Origin: [Mycobacterium] stephanolepidis
GTDB taxonomy: Bacteria; Actinomycetota; Actinomycetes; Mycobacteriales; Mycobacteriaceae
NCBI RefSeq assembly: GCF_002356335.1
Contig: NZ_AP018165.1
Location: 1,364,001-1,428,000, forward strand
Length of the DNA: 64,000 nt
Direction of reading: 5' to 3'
Shown: one piece after another, positions 48,936 through 62,006 of the stretch
How the letters are laid out: each line of letters starts with the position of its first letter
Position numbering within the stretch: the first letter of the stretch is position 1
The notes under the pieces: generated by a model
Seen by the model: the letters and a program-made list of their open reading frames with translations, nothing else
Told to the model about the DNA's origin: nothing
The model's database searches: none
Position numbers and translations under genes: made by a program

Positions 48936-49874
48936 GTGACCCGACCACGTCCCGCGATGGCTGCGGCCATGTCCGGAGCTGTCGACCTCTCTGCTCTCAA
49001 GCAGCGCGCGCAGGAGCCCACGGCTCCTCGCGAGCCCTCGGCCGGAGATGCATGGACCGTCGAGGTAACCGAGGCGAATCTCGAAGCCGAAGTACTGGCG
49101 CAGTCCAATCGTGTCCCGGTCATCGTGCTGCTGGGGTCGCCGCGCAGCGAGGCCTCGGCGGCACTGGCCGCCACCCTGGGTGACCTGGTCGCGGAAGACC
49201 GCGGCACGTGGGCCCTGGCGCGGGTCAACGTCGACACCAGTCCGCAGATCGCACAGGTCTTCGGTGTGCAGGCGGTGCCTACCGTGGTGGCGGTGGCCGC
49301 CGGGAGGCCCATCACCAGCTTCGCGGGACCTCAGCCCGCCGATCAGCTGCGGCGGTGGCTTGACTCCATTCTCGACGCGGTCGCCGGCAAGCTGCCCGAT
49401 GCCGCTGCCCCGGACGGAGAAGACGTCGGGGAGTCCGAATACCCCGAAGAAAGTACAGATCCGGCGCTCGCTGCGGCGCGTGATGCCCTCGACTCCGGAG
49501 ATTTCGAGGCGGCCCGTGCCGCCTATCAAGGTCTGCTGGACGACGGCGCCACCGGTGTGGTGGCGGCCGAGGCGACCGCGTCGGTGCGTCAGATCGAATT
49601 CCTGATCCGGGCGACGGCACACCCTCAGGATGCGGTCAGTGTCGCCGATGCCACACCCGGCGACATCGATGCCGGGTTGGCTGCCGCTGACGTGGAAGTG
49701 CTTTCACAGCAGCCGGATTCGGCCTTCGACCGGCTCGTCGCACTTGTTCGCGTGACCAGCGACGACGAGCGTGCCAGGGTGCGTGCTCGACTGCTGGAGC
49801 TGTTCGAGCTGTTCGATCCGGCCGATCCCGCGGTAGTCGCCGGGCGGCGCAAGCTCGCCAACGCTCTGTTCTGA
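48936..49874 (+). CDS. Thioredoxin-fold chaperone-like protein (CnoX/YbbN type, Rv1324-like)
   Basis: 312 residues. A thioredoxin domain about residues 45-155 in which the usual CxxC is replaced (SPRSEAS), so it is not redox active; the cis-Pro loop AVPTVVAVAAG is intact. The C-terminal half has helical repeats of the TPR kind, ending FELFDPADPAVVAGRRKLANALF. This combination matches CnoX (YbbN) chaperone-like proteins that protect unfolded substrates. GTG 48936 matches the start of Rv1324. Confidence 0.88.
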   Translation: MTRPRPAMAAAMSGAVDLSALKQRAQEPTAPREPSAGDAWTVEVTEANLEAEVLAQSNRVPVIVLLGSPRSEASAALAATLGDLVAEDRGTWALARVNVDTSPQIAQVFGVQAVPTVVAVAAGRPITSFAGPQPADQLRRWLDSILDAVAGKLPDAAAPDGEDVGESEYPEESTDPALAAARDALDSGDFEAARAAYQGLLDDGATGVVAAEATASVRQIEFLIRATAHPQDAVSVADATPGDIDAGLAAADVEVLSQQPDSAFDRLVALVRVTSDDERARVRARLLELFELFDPADPAVVAGRRKLANALF

Positions 49875-49898
49875 TTCGGCCGCCGTCCGGTCCCGCAG

Positions 49899-51353
49899 TT
49901 ACGGGAAGCGTTTGGCGCAGGTCTGGTCGTTGCCCAGTACACCGATCCGGTATGCATCGATGCGGGAGAATCCGGAGGGGGCCGTCTCGCCCTTCGCGTC
50001 GCTGGAAGCCCTACCGCTGGAAAGCAATTCGGAGACAGCTTCGTCGAGGTCGCCGCCAGACAGGATGACCGGTGCGCGGGGAGTCACGATGCCCCTGCCG
50101 GCGGCACGTGAGGTGAAGTATCCGGTGAGGCACGCGGTGCGTAACCCGGTCATGATTCCCTCGGTCTCCAGCCCCGCAGCCTTTTCTGCCGCCAGCGCGT
50201 AGCGCGAGACGATCACGCTGAACGCCGAATAGTCGCCGTTCACTTGCGCGGAGAACAGCGCCCGGTCCGATACGGGGGTGGCCATCTTCTGCAGCGCCTT
50301 CGGATCCAGGGCAATCGTGTTGTCGTTCGGGCAGAACGAGGCCGGCGCGGTGCCCGAACCGTCGGAGCATTTCCCGTCGCCGTATACCGCCTTGGGCGGG
50401 TTATCCATGGGGAACACCTGTGAGGCAGCGGTAAGCACCGCGTCGATGGTGTCCGGGTTTATCGGCCAGTTGTCGCCGTTGGGCCCCACACCCAGGCCCT
50501 TGGGCAGCTCGCCGCGGCGCTTGAGGATCTCGCGGGGATCGATGCGTTTGCAGGCCATGGGGCCGTCGGTGAACCCGAACTGGAAGGCCGAGACCCGCTC
50601 GAAGGCCGAACCGTGGATGGCCCACTTCTTACTGGTGTCGTTGTCGCGGATCGCGATCATCGCGGCCGTGACCTTGTTCAGCCCATCGGCGGTGTTCAAG
50701 GTGAATCGTGGCGAGTCCCCTTGCGCGACCCAGCGCAGATATGCGCCGGAGAAGCAGTCGGCTTGCTGTTCTTGAGTCAGGTCGACGAGGTACTCGACCT
50801 GATCCTTGGTCATCTTCGGATCGTCGATCGGAGTGATGAGCTGAGCGTGATACTGGATCGAGTGTCCGTACTCGTGGGCCATGACGGTGTTCATCGCCAT
50901 CTCGCCCATCTGCTTGCGCAGGTAGGGGAACAGCTGGCCACGATCCCAGGCGAACGAGTTCTCCGGTGGACAAAACGCAGCATTGATGAAGTCGTTCAGG
51001 TTGCCCCCGCAGAACCTGATGCTGCCGTTGTCCTTACGTGAGTCGACCGAGATGAGCCGGGGTACCGGCCGGAAGTCGGCGAACGAATCGCCGTAGAACT
51101 GCGTCCAGAAATCCTCGATGTCCGCCAGGGACACCTTGACGTAATCGTCGATCTCACCGTTGTCGGTGTTCTCGATCTTGCGTTGGGGAATCTGGACGCC
51201 GGGCTTCATGCCGGAGGGGCCATCGACCGCGGGCATACCCGCCACGCGCAGCGGGTCGGCGTAGATCGATTGAGGTTGCCCACCGAGTGGACGGCCACAC
51301 GACGTGATCACCAGCACCAGCCCCACCAGCAGCGCCACCCAGCGTTTGGACAT
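49899..51353 (-). CDS. Zinc metallopeptidase lipoprotein (YpfJ-like)
   Basis: 484 residues. A lipoprotein signal with lipobox VITSC near residue 19 puts it on the outside of the membrane. The zinc-binding HEYGH motif is near residue 165 (VMAHEYGHSIQYH) and a downstream QQADCFSG is the typical third-ligand segment of the neutral zinc metallopeptidase family. The C-terminal half is family-specific, with many aromatic residues and paired cysteines. Substrate unknown. A broken paralogue lies at 58495-59939 on the same strand, on the other side of the glg genes. Confidence 0.85.
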   Translation of the reverse strand: MSKRWVALLVGLVLVITSCGRPLGGQPQSIYADPLRVAGMPAVDGPSGMKPGVQIPQRKIENTDNGEIDDYVKVSLADIEDFWTQFYGDSFADFRPVPRLISVDSRKDNGSIRFCGGNLNDFINAAFCPPENSFAWDRGQLFPYLRKQMGEMAMNTVMAHEYGHSIQYHAQLITPIDDPKMTKDQVEYLVDLTQEQQADCFSGAYLRWVAQGDSPRFTLNTADGLNKVTAAMIAIRDNDTSKKWAIHGSAFERVSAFQFGFTDGPMACKRIDPREILKRRGELPKGLGVGPNGDNWPINPDTIDAVLTAASQVFPMDNPPKAVYGDGKCSDGSGTAPASFCPNDNTIALDPKALQKMATPVSDRALFSAQVNGDYSAFSVIVSRYALAAEKAAGLETEGIMTGLRTACLTGYFTSRAAGRGIVTPRAPVILSGGDLDEAVSELLSSGRASSDAKGETAPSGFSRIDAYRIGVLGNDQTCAKRFP

Positions 51354-51403
51354 CGAGCCACCCCTTTAACTACGCGTTTGCGTTTAGCGCATCCTAATGT
51401 TGT

Positions 51404-53607
<2,204 letters not shown>

Positions 53608-53611
<4 letters not shown>

Positions 53612-55698
53612 GGGCGGAACACCAAGTGCGTCCGGGCGGATTCGCGGACCTGCGGCAGATTCAGGATGTGCGCCACTTGCCGAGAAGGTGTCAGTGGGTC
53701 GAGTCGTACATAGTTGGCTTGGCCCCAGCGATATTGCTCTCCGGTGAGCTCGTCACGTACCCAAAACGTTTCATGCCAATCGAGGCCGAGTGCGGGCAGG
53801 TCGAGCCAGATGGTGCCGTCTTCGGCGCCGAAGGGGTTGAGATTCACCACGACCAGGACGGCATCGCCGGTTACCGGGTCAAACTTGGAGTACGCCAGTA
53901 GTGCGTCGTTCTCGACGTGATGGAAGGTGATGTTGCGCAGCTGGTGCAGTGCCGGATGCAGTCGGCGGATCTCGTTGAGTCGGGTGATGAATGGCTCCAA
54001 TGATTCGCCGCGCGCGGCAGCGCCCTGGTAATCGCGGGGACGGAGCTGGTACTTCTCCGAGTCCAGGTATTCCTCGCTGCCTTCGCGCAACGGGGCATGT
54101 TCGTAGAGTTCGTATCCGGAGTAAACGCCCCAGGTCGGGCTCAAGGTACCGGCGAGGACGGCACGAATGGCGAACATGCCGGGGCCGCCGTACTGAAGAC
54201 TCGCGTGCAGGATGTCCGGAGTGTTGACGAAGAGATTCGGGCGCGCCACGTCCGCCTGCGCGGCGATCTCTCTGCCGAACTCTGCGATCTCGGATTTGGC
54301 GGTGCGCCAAGTGAAGTAGGTGTACGACTGGGTGAAGCCGAGCCGGGCCAGACCATAGAGCCGAGCCGGGCGAGTGAATGCCTCGGAGAGGAACAACACG
54401 TCGGGATCGGCCGCCTTGACCTCCTCGATCAGCCACTGCCAGAAGTCCGGCGGCTTGGTGTGCGGATTGTCCACCCGAAATATCTTGACGCCGTGGGAAA
54501 TCCAGTGCTGCACGACACGCAACACCTCGGTGTACAGGCCGGCGGGGTCGGTGTCGAAGTTCAGGGGATAGATGTCCTGGTACTTCTTGGGAGGGTTTTC
54601 CGCGTAGGCGATGGTGCCGTCGGGAAGCTCGGTGAACCACTCGGGGTGCGCGCTGACCCATGGATGATCCGGTGCGCACTGCAACGCCAAGTCCAGCGCC
54701 ACCTCCAGGCCCAGCTTGCGCGCGGTGGATACGAACCGGTCGAAATCCTTGAGAGTTCCCAGCTCGGGATGGATCGCGTCGTGACCCCCCGCGGCACTGC
54801 CGATGGCCCACGGCGAACCGACTTCGCCGGGCTCGGCGATCGGGTTGTTGTTGCGGCCCTTGCGGTTGATCTCGCCGATCGGATGCACCGGCGGTAGATA
54901 CACCACATCGAATCCCATAGCGGCGACTCGTGCGAGATCGGCCGATGCGGTCGCCAGCGTGCCGTGCATGGGCCGTCCGTCCGGTCCTACTCCGCCCGTG
55001 GAACGCGGGAACAGTTCGTACCAGGAGCCGTACAGCGCCCGAGTGCGATCGACCCAGATGCCGTATTGAGTTCCGCGAGTGAGTAGGTCGCGCAGCGGGA
55101 ACTCGGCAAGCAGTACCTGTACGTCATCGGAAAGCGCATGTTGAAACCGTGCTCCCGGGTCGTCCTGAGTGCGCAGCGCTTCGGCCGAGGCCAGGAGCGG
55201 ACCGCGACGCTTGCGCGGTACTCCGGCCGCCGCACGCTCGAACAAGCGCGCACCGATCTCCAGATCGTTGGCCAACTCGGCGGCGCCCTGCCCCGCTTCC
55301 AGCTTGGCCTCGACATTGTGGCGCCAGGTTGCGATCGGGTCACCCCATCCATCGACCCGGAAGGTCCACAGCCCCTCCCGGTCCGGGACGAAGCTGGCAT
55401 GGAATCGATCGAGAGCCCCACCCGGCTGCATCGGGATATGCAGCGGTTTGATTCGTGTCGCGCTGGTGTCCTTCTCGCGGGGTGCCGAGATCCGGCGCAA
55501 CGGCCCCTCGGAGAGCTGTGGGTAGCTGGGCCCGAGGCAGCGCACCACCAGTGTCGCGGCGACGGCCTCATGGCCTTCGCGCCAGACGGTTGCCGCCACG
55601 GGGACGACCTCACCCACGACGGCCTTGGCCGGATAGCGCCCACCGGAGATCGCGGGGGCGACATCATCGATGCCTATGCGTCCGGTCACCACGTCCAC
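53608..55698 (-). CDS. glgE: Maltosyltransferase GlgE (alpha-1,4-glucan:maltose-1-phosphate)
   Basis: About 696 residues, GH13 subfamily 3. It extends alpha-glucan using maltose-1-phosphate and is essential in M. tuberculosis through toxic build-up of this sugar phosphate when absent. The nucleophile Asp is in [11 protein letters not shown], the acid/base Glu in [15 protein letters not shown], and the third Asp in NTPDILHA. The starts GTG 55698, 55692 and 55689 all precede [12 protein letters not shown]; the open frame runs to 55785, but 55698 best matches the length of the characterised enzyme. Shares an operon with glgB. Confidence 0.95.
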
Positions 55699-55866
55699 CG
55701 TAGTAGACGGGCCCTTGCGGCGCGGCGCAGAAGCGTGACCGGAGGCTTCGCCGACACGCTCGCCACCGGCGCAAGCGTGCGACACCGAACCGCCACAGCA
55801 TGGCGTGTCGGTGCGGAATTTCCGCCGGGCATGCGATCCACCGAAATCTCAGTAAGGTTCTGAAGG

Positions 55867-58485
55867 GTGAAAGCCCTACGTCGATTCACGGTTCGTGCCC
55901 ATCTTCCGGAGCGGTTGGCGGCGCTGGGTGAGTTATCCAACAACCTGCGCTGGTCGTGGCATCAACCCACCAGGGATCTCTTCGCCGATATCGATCAGCA
56001 GCTGTGGGAGCAGACCAACCACGATCCGGTTGCGGTCATGGGGTCGGTCCCGGCGCAAAGGCTCGACGAACTGGCCGCCGACGACGGCTTCGTCGACAGG
56101 GTGGCCGCCTTGGCGGGTGATCTTCATGACTATCTGAATCGCCCGATGTGGTACCAGCGTCAGCTGGAGCGGGATAGTGAAGAGAGCGCCGAGAGCGCCG
56201 TCCTGCCTGCCGCGATCGCGTACTTCTCGATGGAGTTCGGCGTCTCCGAGGTGCTGCCGAACTACTCCGGTGGCTTGGGCATCCTGGCCGGCGATCACCT
56301 CAAGGCCGCCTCCGATCTGGGTCTGCCGCTCATCGCGGTGGGATTGCACTACCGGTCGGGATACTTCCGGCAGTCGTTGACCGCCGACGGTTGGCAGACC
56401 GAGCAGTATCCGCTGATCGACCCGGCCGGTCTGCCGTTGCGGCTGCTGGCACATGACGATGGCACCCCGATCCTCATCACGGTGCCGATGCCGCAGGATC
56501 GAGTGCTCTCGGCGCGTATCTGGGTTGCTCAGGTGGGCCGGATTCCGCTGCTGCTCTTGGATTCCGATATCGCGGAGAACGATCGGGAACTGCGCTACGT
56601 CACCGACCGGCTGTACGGCGGCGATCAGGACCACCGCATCAAGCAGGAAATCCTGGCCGGTATCGGCGGAGTGCGTGCCATTCGTGCGTACGTCACCTCG
56701 TCGGGTGCGCCCTCTCCCGAGGTGTTCCACACCAACGAGGGTCATGCCGGATTCCTGGGGCTCGAGCGCATTCGCGAGTACATCGGGCAGCACGGGCTGG
56801 ACGTCGAAACCGCCCTGACGGTGGTCCGATCCAGCACCGTGTTCACCACGCACACACCGGTTCCCGCCGGAATCGACCGCTTCCCGGTGGATTTGGTGCG
56901 TCGATACTTCGGGGAATCCGGCGACTCCACGCTGCTGCCAGGTGTGCCGGTGGATCGCATCGTCGCGCTGGGGGCGGAGGACGATCCCTCCACGTTCAAC
57001 ATGGCTCACATGGGGCTGCGGCTGGCGCAGCGTGCCAACGGTGTATCGCTCCTGCACGGCCAGGTGAGCCGGTCGATGTTCAACGGGCTGTGGCCGTCAT
57101 TCGATGCGGCCGAGGTACCCATCGGATCGATCACCAACGGCGTGCACGCGCCCACCTGGGCGGCGCCGCAGTGGCTGGAGCTGGGCCAGCAGCTCGTCGG
57201 GGCCGAGGCGTTCAACGACGCCAGCGGATGGGATCGCATCCACGAGGTAGACCCCGGACACATCTGGTGGATCCGATCGCAGTTGCGTGAGCAGCTGATT
57301 CAGGACGTGCGACGGCGGATACGTGCGTCGTGGCTGCAGCGCGGGGCGGCTGAGGCCGAGTTGGGCTGGGTGGACGATGCCTTCGACCCGGGTGTGCTGA
57401 CCATCGGGTTCGCTCGCCGGGTTCCGACGTACAAGCGGCTCACGCTGATGCTGCGTAACCCGGAACGGCTGCGCGAGTTGCTCCTGGACGAGAAGCATCC
57501 GGTGCAGCTCATCGTGGCAGGTAAATCGCATCCCGCCGACGATGGCGGTAAGGGGCTCATCCAGCAGATCGTCAGGTTCGCCGATCAGGCGGACGTGCGG
57601 CACCGGATCACCTTCCTTCCCGACTACGACATGTCGATGGCCCGCTATCTGTACTTCGGCTGCGATGTGTGGTTGAACAATCCACTGCGTCCGCTCGAGG
57701 CGTGCGGGACCTCGGGGATGAAGAGCGCACTCAACGGTGGTCTCAACCTGTCCATCCGTGACGGATGGTGGGACGAGTGGTACGACGGCGAAAACGGTTG
57801 GGAAATACCGACGGCCGACGGTGTCACCGACGACACCCGACGCGACGACCTGGAGGCCGCGGCGCTGTATGAGCTGCTGGCGCAAAAGGTAGCGCCCAAG
57901 TTCTATGAGCGCGATGAGCACGGCACGCCGCAGCGCTGGGTCGAGATGGTTCGACACACCCTGGAGAAGTTGGGTCCAAAGGTTTTGGCATCCAGGATGG
58001 TTCGCGATTACACCGTCGGCTATTACGCTCCCGCGGCCAAGTCGTTGCGTGCCACTGTCGGCGCTGATCAGTCCTTCGCCCCGGCCAAGGAATTGGCGCG
58101 CTATCGCGAACGAGTACAGCAGGTATGGCCGTCGCTGGTCATCACCGATGTCGACAGTTCGGGCCTGCCGGACACCCCGCTGCTGGGATCGCCGCTGACG
58201 CTCACCGCGTCGGTTCAGCTTTCCGGGCTGGCTCCCTCGGAGGTCGCCGTGCAGGCGGTGATCGGGCGAGTGGACCTGGACGACAAGCTATCCGAATCGG
58301 TGATCGTCCCGATGACGCACACCGGCAGTCGTGACGGAGGAGTGGAGACCTTCTCCACCACGACCACGTTGCCGGTATCCGGGTCGGTGGGTTACACGGT
58401 GCGGGTGCTTCCGCATCATCCGCTGCTGGCGGGCGATAGCGAGCTGGGTCTGGCGGTGCTGGCCGCCAGCGACCTGGAGCACTAG
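55867..58485 (+). CDS. glgP: Glycogen/alpha-glucan phosphorylase
   Basis: 872 residues of the actinobacterial/archaeal long type. Phosphorolyses alpha-1,4-glucan to glucose-1-phosphate. The N-terminal segment (LRRFTVRAHLPERLAALGEL) and the motif AIAYFSMEFGVSEVLPNYSG are typical; the PLP-binding lysine lies in ACGTSGMKSALNGGLNLSIR near residue 620. GTG start at 55867. Divergent from glgE; with GlgB and GlgE it completes the alpha-glucan turnover set found at the same place in M. tuberculosis (Rv1326c-Rv1328). Confidence 0.95.
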   Translation: MKALRRFTVRAHLPERLAALGELSNNLRWSWHQPTRDLFADIDQQLWEQTNHDPVAVMGSVPAQRLDELAADDGFVDRVAALAGDLHDYLNRPMWYQRQLERDSEESAESAVLPAAIAYFSMEFGVSEVLPNYSGGLGILAGDHLKAASDLGLPLIAVGLHYRSGYFRQSLTADGWQTEQYPLIDPAGLPLRLLAHDDGTPILITVPMPQDRVLSARIWVAQVGRIPLLLLDSDIAENDRELRYVTDRLYGGDQDHRIKQEILAGIGGVRAIRAYVTSSGAPSPEVFHTNEGHAGFLGLERIREYIGQHGLDVETALTVVRSSTVFTTHTPVPAGIDRFPVDLVRRYFGESGDSTLLPGVPVDRIVALGAEDDPSTFNMAHMGLRLAQRANGVSLLHGQVSRSMFNGLWPSFDAAEVPIGSITNGVHAPTWAAPQWLELGQQLVGAEAFNDASGWDRIHEVDPGHIWWIRSQLREQLIQDVRRRIRASWLQRGAAEAELGWVDDAFDPGVLTIGFARRVPTYKRLTLMLRNPERLRELLLDEKHPVQLIVAGKSHPADDGGKGLIQQIVRFADQADVRHRITFLPDYDMSMARYLYFGCDVWLNNPLRPLEACGTSGMKSALNGGLNLSIRDGWWDEWYDGENGWEIPTADGVTDDTRRDDLEAAALYELLAQKVAPKFYERDEHGTPQRWVEMVRHTLEKLGPKVLASRMVRDYTVGYYAPAAKSLRATVGADQSFAPAKELARYRERVQQVWPSLVITDVDSSGLPDTPLLGSPLTLTASVQLSGLAPSEVAVQAVIGRVDLDDKLSESVIVPMTHTGSRDGGVETFSTTTTLPVSGSVGYTVRVLPHHPLLAGDSELGLAVLAASDLEH

Positions 58486-58494
58486 CGGCACGAC

Positions 58495-59939
58495 TTACCC
58501 ATAGCGGGTGAGGCAGCGATCCGTGGATCCGGCCACTCCGTCTCGGAAGGCATCGATCCGGGAGAAGCCCGCCGGGATGGTGGTCCCGTTGACATCGCTG
58601 GCCACGACGCCGTTGGTGAGCAGCCCCGATACCGCCTCATCGAGGTCTTCGGCGGTGAGCACCATCGGGTTCGGTTCATCGTTGGGCGTGGTGGGTTTGG
58701 CCATTGCCGCCGACGCGACACCCGTCAGGCAGGCGGTGCGCAGTGCGCTCTGCCCATTGTCGAGCGGCAGGCCGTGTTGATTCTCGACCGCCAACGCGTA
58801 ACGGGAGATGACCATCGAGTACGCGGTGAAATCGCCGGTTACCTGCCCCTGATCGTGCGTGGGCTGGGCCAGGGCGGTCAGCCGCGGCAGATCGAGCGCC
58901 ACCGTGTTGGAGTCCGGGCAGTACACCGCCGCAGGGGATCTCGTGCGGCGTCCGGATTCGTCGCATGCCGCCCCCGACACCGAGAGCTGCGGGGGCGCCG
59001 TGTTGAGTGCGGTGCCGTAGATCGCCCCGAGCACCGCCATCAGGGTGCGCAGGGTGTCGGCGGAGACGGGGATGCCTTCCGATCGGCCATGCGGCAGGTT
59101 CTCGGGGAGTCCACCGGCTCGCTTGGCGATCTCCGCCATGTCGATTCGGGTGCATGCGGCCGCGCCGTCGACGAATCCGTCTTGGAAGGCCGATACCCGC
59201 TCGAATGCCGATCCATGCGCATCGATCATGCCGCCTGCCTCGATCGGATCGTCCCGGAACGCGATCAGCGCCGCGATGACCTTGTTGACGTCAGCGTGAA
59301 ACGTGGTGAGCTGCCCTGTGCCACCCATCGCAGATATGTCCCGGCCAGGCAATCGGCCATCTGCTCGCTGACCAGCGTCTGTGTGTGAGGGTCAACCATC
59401 TTCGCCTGGTGCGTGAGGGCATGCCCGTACTCGTGGGCCAGCGTCATGGGTACGGCCATGGGGCCGAACATCCGCACCAACTTGGGCAGCAGCGCGCCAC
59501 GGTCCCACCCCAGGCTGTTCTGGCTGACGCAGTAGCCGGCGTTGTCGAAGCCGATTGTGAGGCTGTCGCAGAAGTTCGCGATGTCGGGGCCCGCGCTGTT
59601 CCAGGACGTCAACGAATCGACCGGATGAAACGTCGCCCAGAAGGTCTTGGGATAGGCCTCCTGCCAGAAGTCCTCGATATCGGCGACTGCGTTGACGGCG
59701 AGGCGGTCCATCTCGCCATCGTCGCCGCCGTGCACGGCCCTGTCGGCCGGTGCGGGGTGGGGGCGTAGCCCGGACGGACCGTCGACGGCGGGGATCCCGG
59801 CAACCTGATAAGCATTGCCGAGCTGCGAAATTGGAACGCCCCCAACAGTATTCGCGCAGGTCGAGAGTGTCAGTGTCAGCACGGCGCAGCAGGCCAGGAC
59901 TACCGTCGGCGTGTGAATCCACCTGTCCGGAAGCGACAT
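58495..59939 (-). pseudogene. Frameshifted zinc metallopeptidase lipoprotein, paralogue of 49899-51353
   Basis: Two reading frames together give a complete homologue of the intact metallopeptidase. The first (from ATG 59939) has the lipobox TLSTC, AHEYGHALTHQA and GTYLRWVAQGSSPRFT; the second resumes at about 59295 with ADVNKVIAALIAF and continues to the end with the same family features as the intact copy (RIDAFRDGVAG). The break lies at about 59290-59300: reading passes through FT then needs a +1 shift to continue at ADVNK. The intact copy has LNTADGLNKV at this point, so a small deletion is likely. It could also be a sequencing error. Downstream of dinG by 20 nt. Confidence 0.75.
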
Positions 59940-59958
59940 GGCCGTCTCTCTGTAGCGG

Positions 59959-61974
59959 CTATCCCCGTGTGCGGGTGCCCTCTCCAGCATAGGTCGCATC
60001 GTGCGCGGTCATCAGTCGCTGGAGCGCCGCGGTGACTACCGACAAGTCGTGTGTCGACCAGAACGGTGGCAGCGATGCGCGCAGAAATCCGCCATAGCCC
60101 GCCGTAGCCATCCGTGAATCAAGCACCGCGACAACGCCTCTGTCCTGCGCGCCTCGCAACAGCCGACCCGTGCCCTGGGCCAGCAGTAACGCTGCCTGGG
60201 TGCCCGCCACCGCCATGAATCCATTGCCTCCGCGCGCACTGATCGCGCGTTGCCGGGCCGCCCGAAGGGGATCGTCGGGGCGGGGGAATGGGATTCGGTC
60301 GATGAGAACAAGCGACAACGACGGTCCCGGCACGTCGACGCCCTGCCACAGCGACAGGGTGCCGAACAGCGAGGTTTGTGGGTCCGCGCTGAATTGTTCG
60401 ACCAGAACCGATGTCGCGTCGTCTCCCTGGCACAGCACCGGGGTGTCGAGCCGGGTTCGCATTTCCTCGGATGCCTCCTTGGCGGCACGCATCGAGGAAA
60501 ACAGTCCCAGGGTGCGTCCTCCTGCGGCACGGATCAGAGTCTCGATCTCGTCGAGTGTCGCCGCACCGACGCCATCGCGGCCCGGGGCGGGAAGGTGCCG
60601 TGCCAGGTAGAGAATGGCGGACTTCTCATGCTGGAAGGGGGATCCGACGTCGATGCCATGCCAGACGGTCTTGGTCTCGGTGTTCGAATCTGCGCTGGGC
60701 ACTCGGGCAGGCAGGCCCCAGGAGGCGGCCATCGTGTCGAACTTGCCTCCGAGGACCAGCGTGGCCGAGGTGAGGACGACGGTGCGCTGCCCGAACAGGC
60801 GGGTGCGTAGCAGTCCGGCGACCGACAGTGGGGCGATCCGTAGCACCGGACGCACCGTGCCTCGGTTGTCCTCGTGGTCGAGCCACACCACGTTGGGGCG
60901 TGTGGTGATGTCCGGCTCGGCCCAGCAGGCCAGTGCCAGGGACGCGGCATCAACGATATCGTCCAGTGCGGCAACTGCTTCGGTGCGCGCGGCCGCGGTG
61001 GCGGGGTCGGTGGATTGGCCGGTGGGGATCTCGGTGCGTGCGGCGGCCGCGGCATCGCGCAGCGCGGTCAGGTAGATGACGGTCTCCTCATCCGCGCGGT
61101 CGATGGTGCCGGGCCTGCTGTCGTGTATCAGCGAGGAGAAGGTCGCCGAGCTCGCCTCGAAACGGCTCGCTGTTTCGGGTGACACCAGGCGGCCTATGCG
61201 CCGGATGGTGACGGTCAGCCCGACTGCCGAGAGTTCTTGGGTGGCAACGCTTGTCACCCGGTCGACGAGGTCGTGTGCCTCGTCGACGATCACCGCGTCA
61301 TGCTCGGGCAGGATGTTTATGTCGGCGATGGCATCGATGGCCAGCAGCGCGTGGTTGGTGACCACCACATCCGACTGTCCGGCGTCGAGCCGGGCCAGCT
61401 CGGCGAAGCATTCGGTGCCGAACGGGCACCGAGTTGCGCCGAGGCATTCGCGCGCCGACACACTGACCTGCGACCAGGAGCGATCGGGTACGCCGGGCTT
61501 GAGTTCATCGCGATCCCCGGTCTTGGTGGTCTCCGCCCAGTCGTTGAGCCGCTGTACGTCGCGGCCGAGGGCGCTGGCCGCGAAGGGCTCGAACAACGTG
61601 TCGGGTGCCTCCTGATCGGATGCGGCTCCGTTGTGCAATTTGTTGAGGCAGAGGTAATTTCCCCGGCCCTTCAGGATGGCGAATCTGGGCTTGCGGGCCA
61701 GTGAGGGCGCCAGCGCCTCCGCCAATCGGGGCAGGTCGCGATCCACGAGCTGACGCTGCAGCGCGATGGTGGCGGTGGAGACCACGACCGGGGATGACTC
61801 CTCGATGGCGTGGGCAAGTGCGGGTACCAGGTATGCCAGGGACTTGCCGGTGCCGGTGCCGGCCTGGACCACCAGGTGCTCCCCGCTGTGCAGGGAGTGC
61901 TCGACGGCCGTGGCCATCGTGAGCTGTCCGGCGCGCTCGGTTCCGCCGAGCGCGGTGACGGCCGTGGCAAGCAA
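59959..61974 (-). CDS. dinG: ATP-dependent helicase DinG
   Basis: About 671 residues, XPD-like superfamily 2 DNA helicase acting in repair of R-loops and recombination intermediates. Walker A is VVQAGTGTGKSLAYL, Walker B is VDEAHDLVDR, and the four iron-sulfur-cluster cysteines fit ECLGATRCPFGTECF together with NYLCLNK. The final motif is QGTGRLLRG. The apparent start, TTG 61974, has no clear ribosome-binding site; the M. tuberculosis protein has about 14 more residues, so the true start may lie further upstream in the pncA-dinG overlap region. Confidence 0.93.
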   Translation of the reverse strand: MLATAVTALGGTERAGQLTMATAVEHSLHSGEHLVVQAGTGTGKSLAYLVPALAHAIEESSPVVVSTATIALQRQLVDRDLPRLAEALAPSLARKPRFAILKGRGNYLCLNKLHNGAASDQEAPDTLFEPFAASALGRDVQRLNDWAETTKTGDRDELKPGVPDRSWSQVSVSARECLGATRCPFGTECFAELARLDAGQSDVVVTNHALLAIDAIADINILPEHDAVIVDEAHDLVDRVTSVATQELSAVGLTVTIRRIGRLVSPETASRFEASSATFSSLIHDSRPGTIDRADEETVIYLTALRDAAAAARTEIPTGQSTDPATAAARTEAVAALDDIVDAASLALACWAEPDITTRPNVVWLDHEDNRGTVRPVLRIAPLSVAGLLRTRLFGQRTVVLTSATLVLGGKFDTMAASWGLPARVPSADSNTETKTVWHGIDVGSPFQHEKSAILYLARHLPAPGRDGVGAATLDEIETLIRAAGGRTLGLFSSMRAAKEASEEMRTRLDTPVLCQGDDATSVLVEQFSADPQTSLFGTLSLWQGVDVPGPSLSLVLIDRIPFPRPDDPLRAARQRAISARGGNGFMAVAGTQAALLLAQGTGRLLRGAQDRGVVAVLDSRMATAGYGGFLRASLPPFWSTHDLSVVTAALQRLMTAHDATYAGEGTRTRG

Positions 61975-62006
61975 CCCAGTGGCGGATATGGGAGTGTCGG
62001 TATTCT

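Noticed and set aside
59265..59352. Two separate functional peptidase genes at 58495 and 59265
   Set aside because: The overlapping halves align to one intact paralogue, so a split gene is more likely than two real ones.
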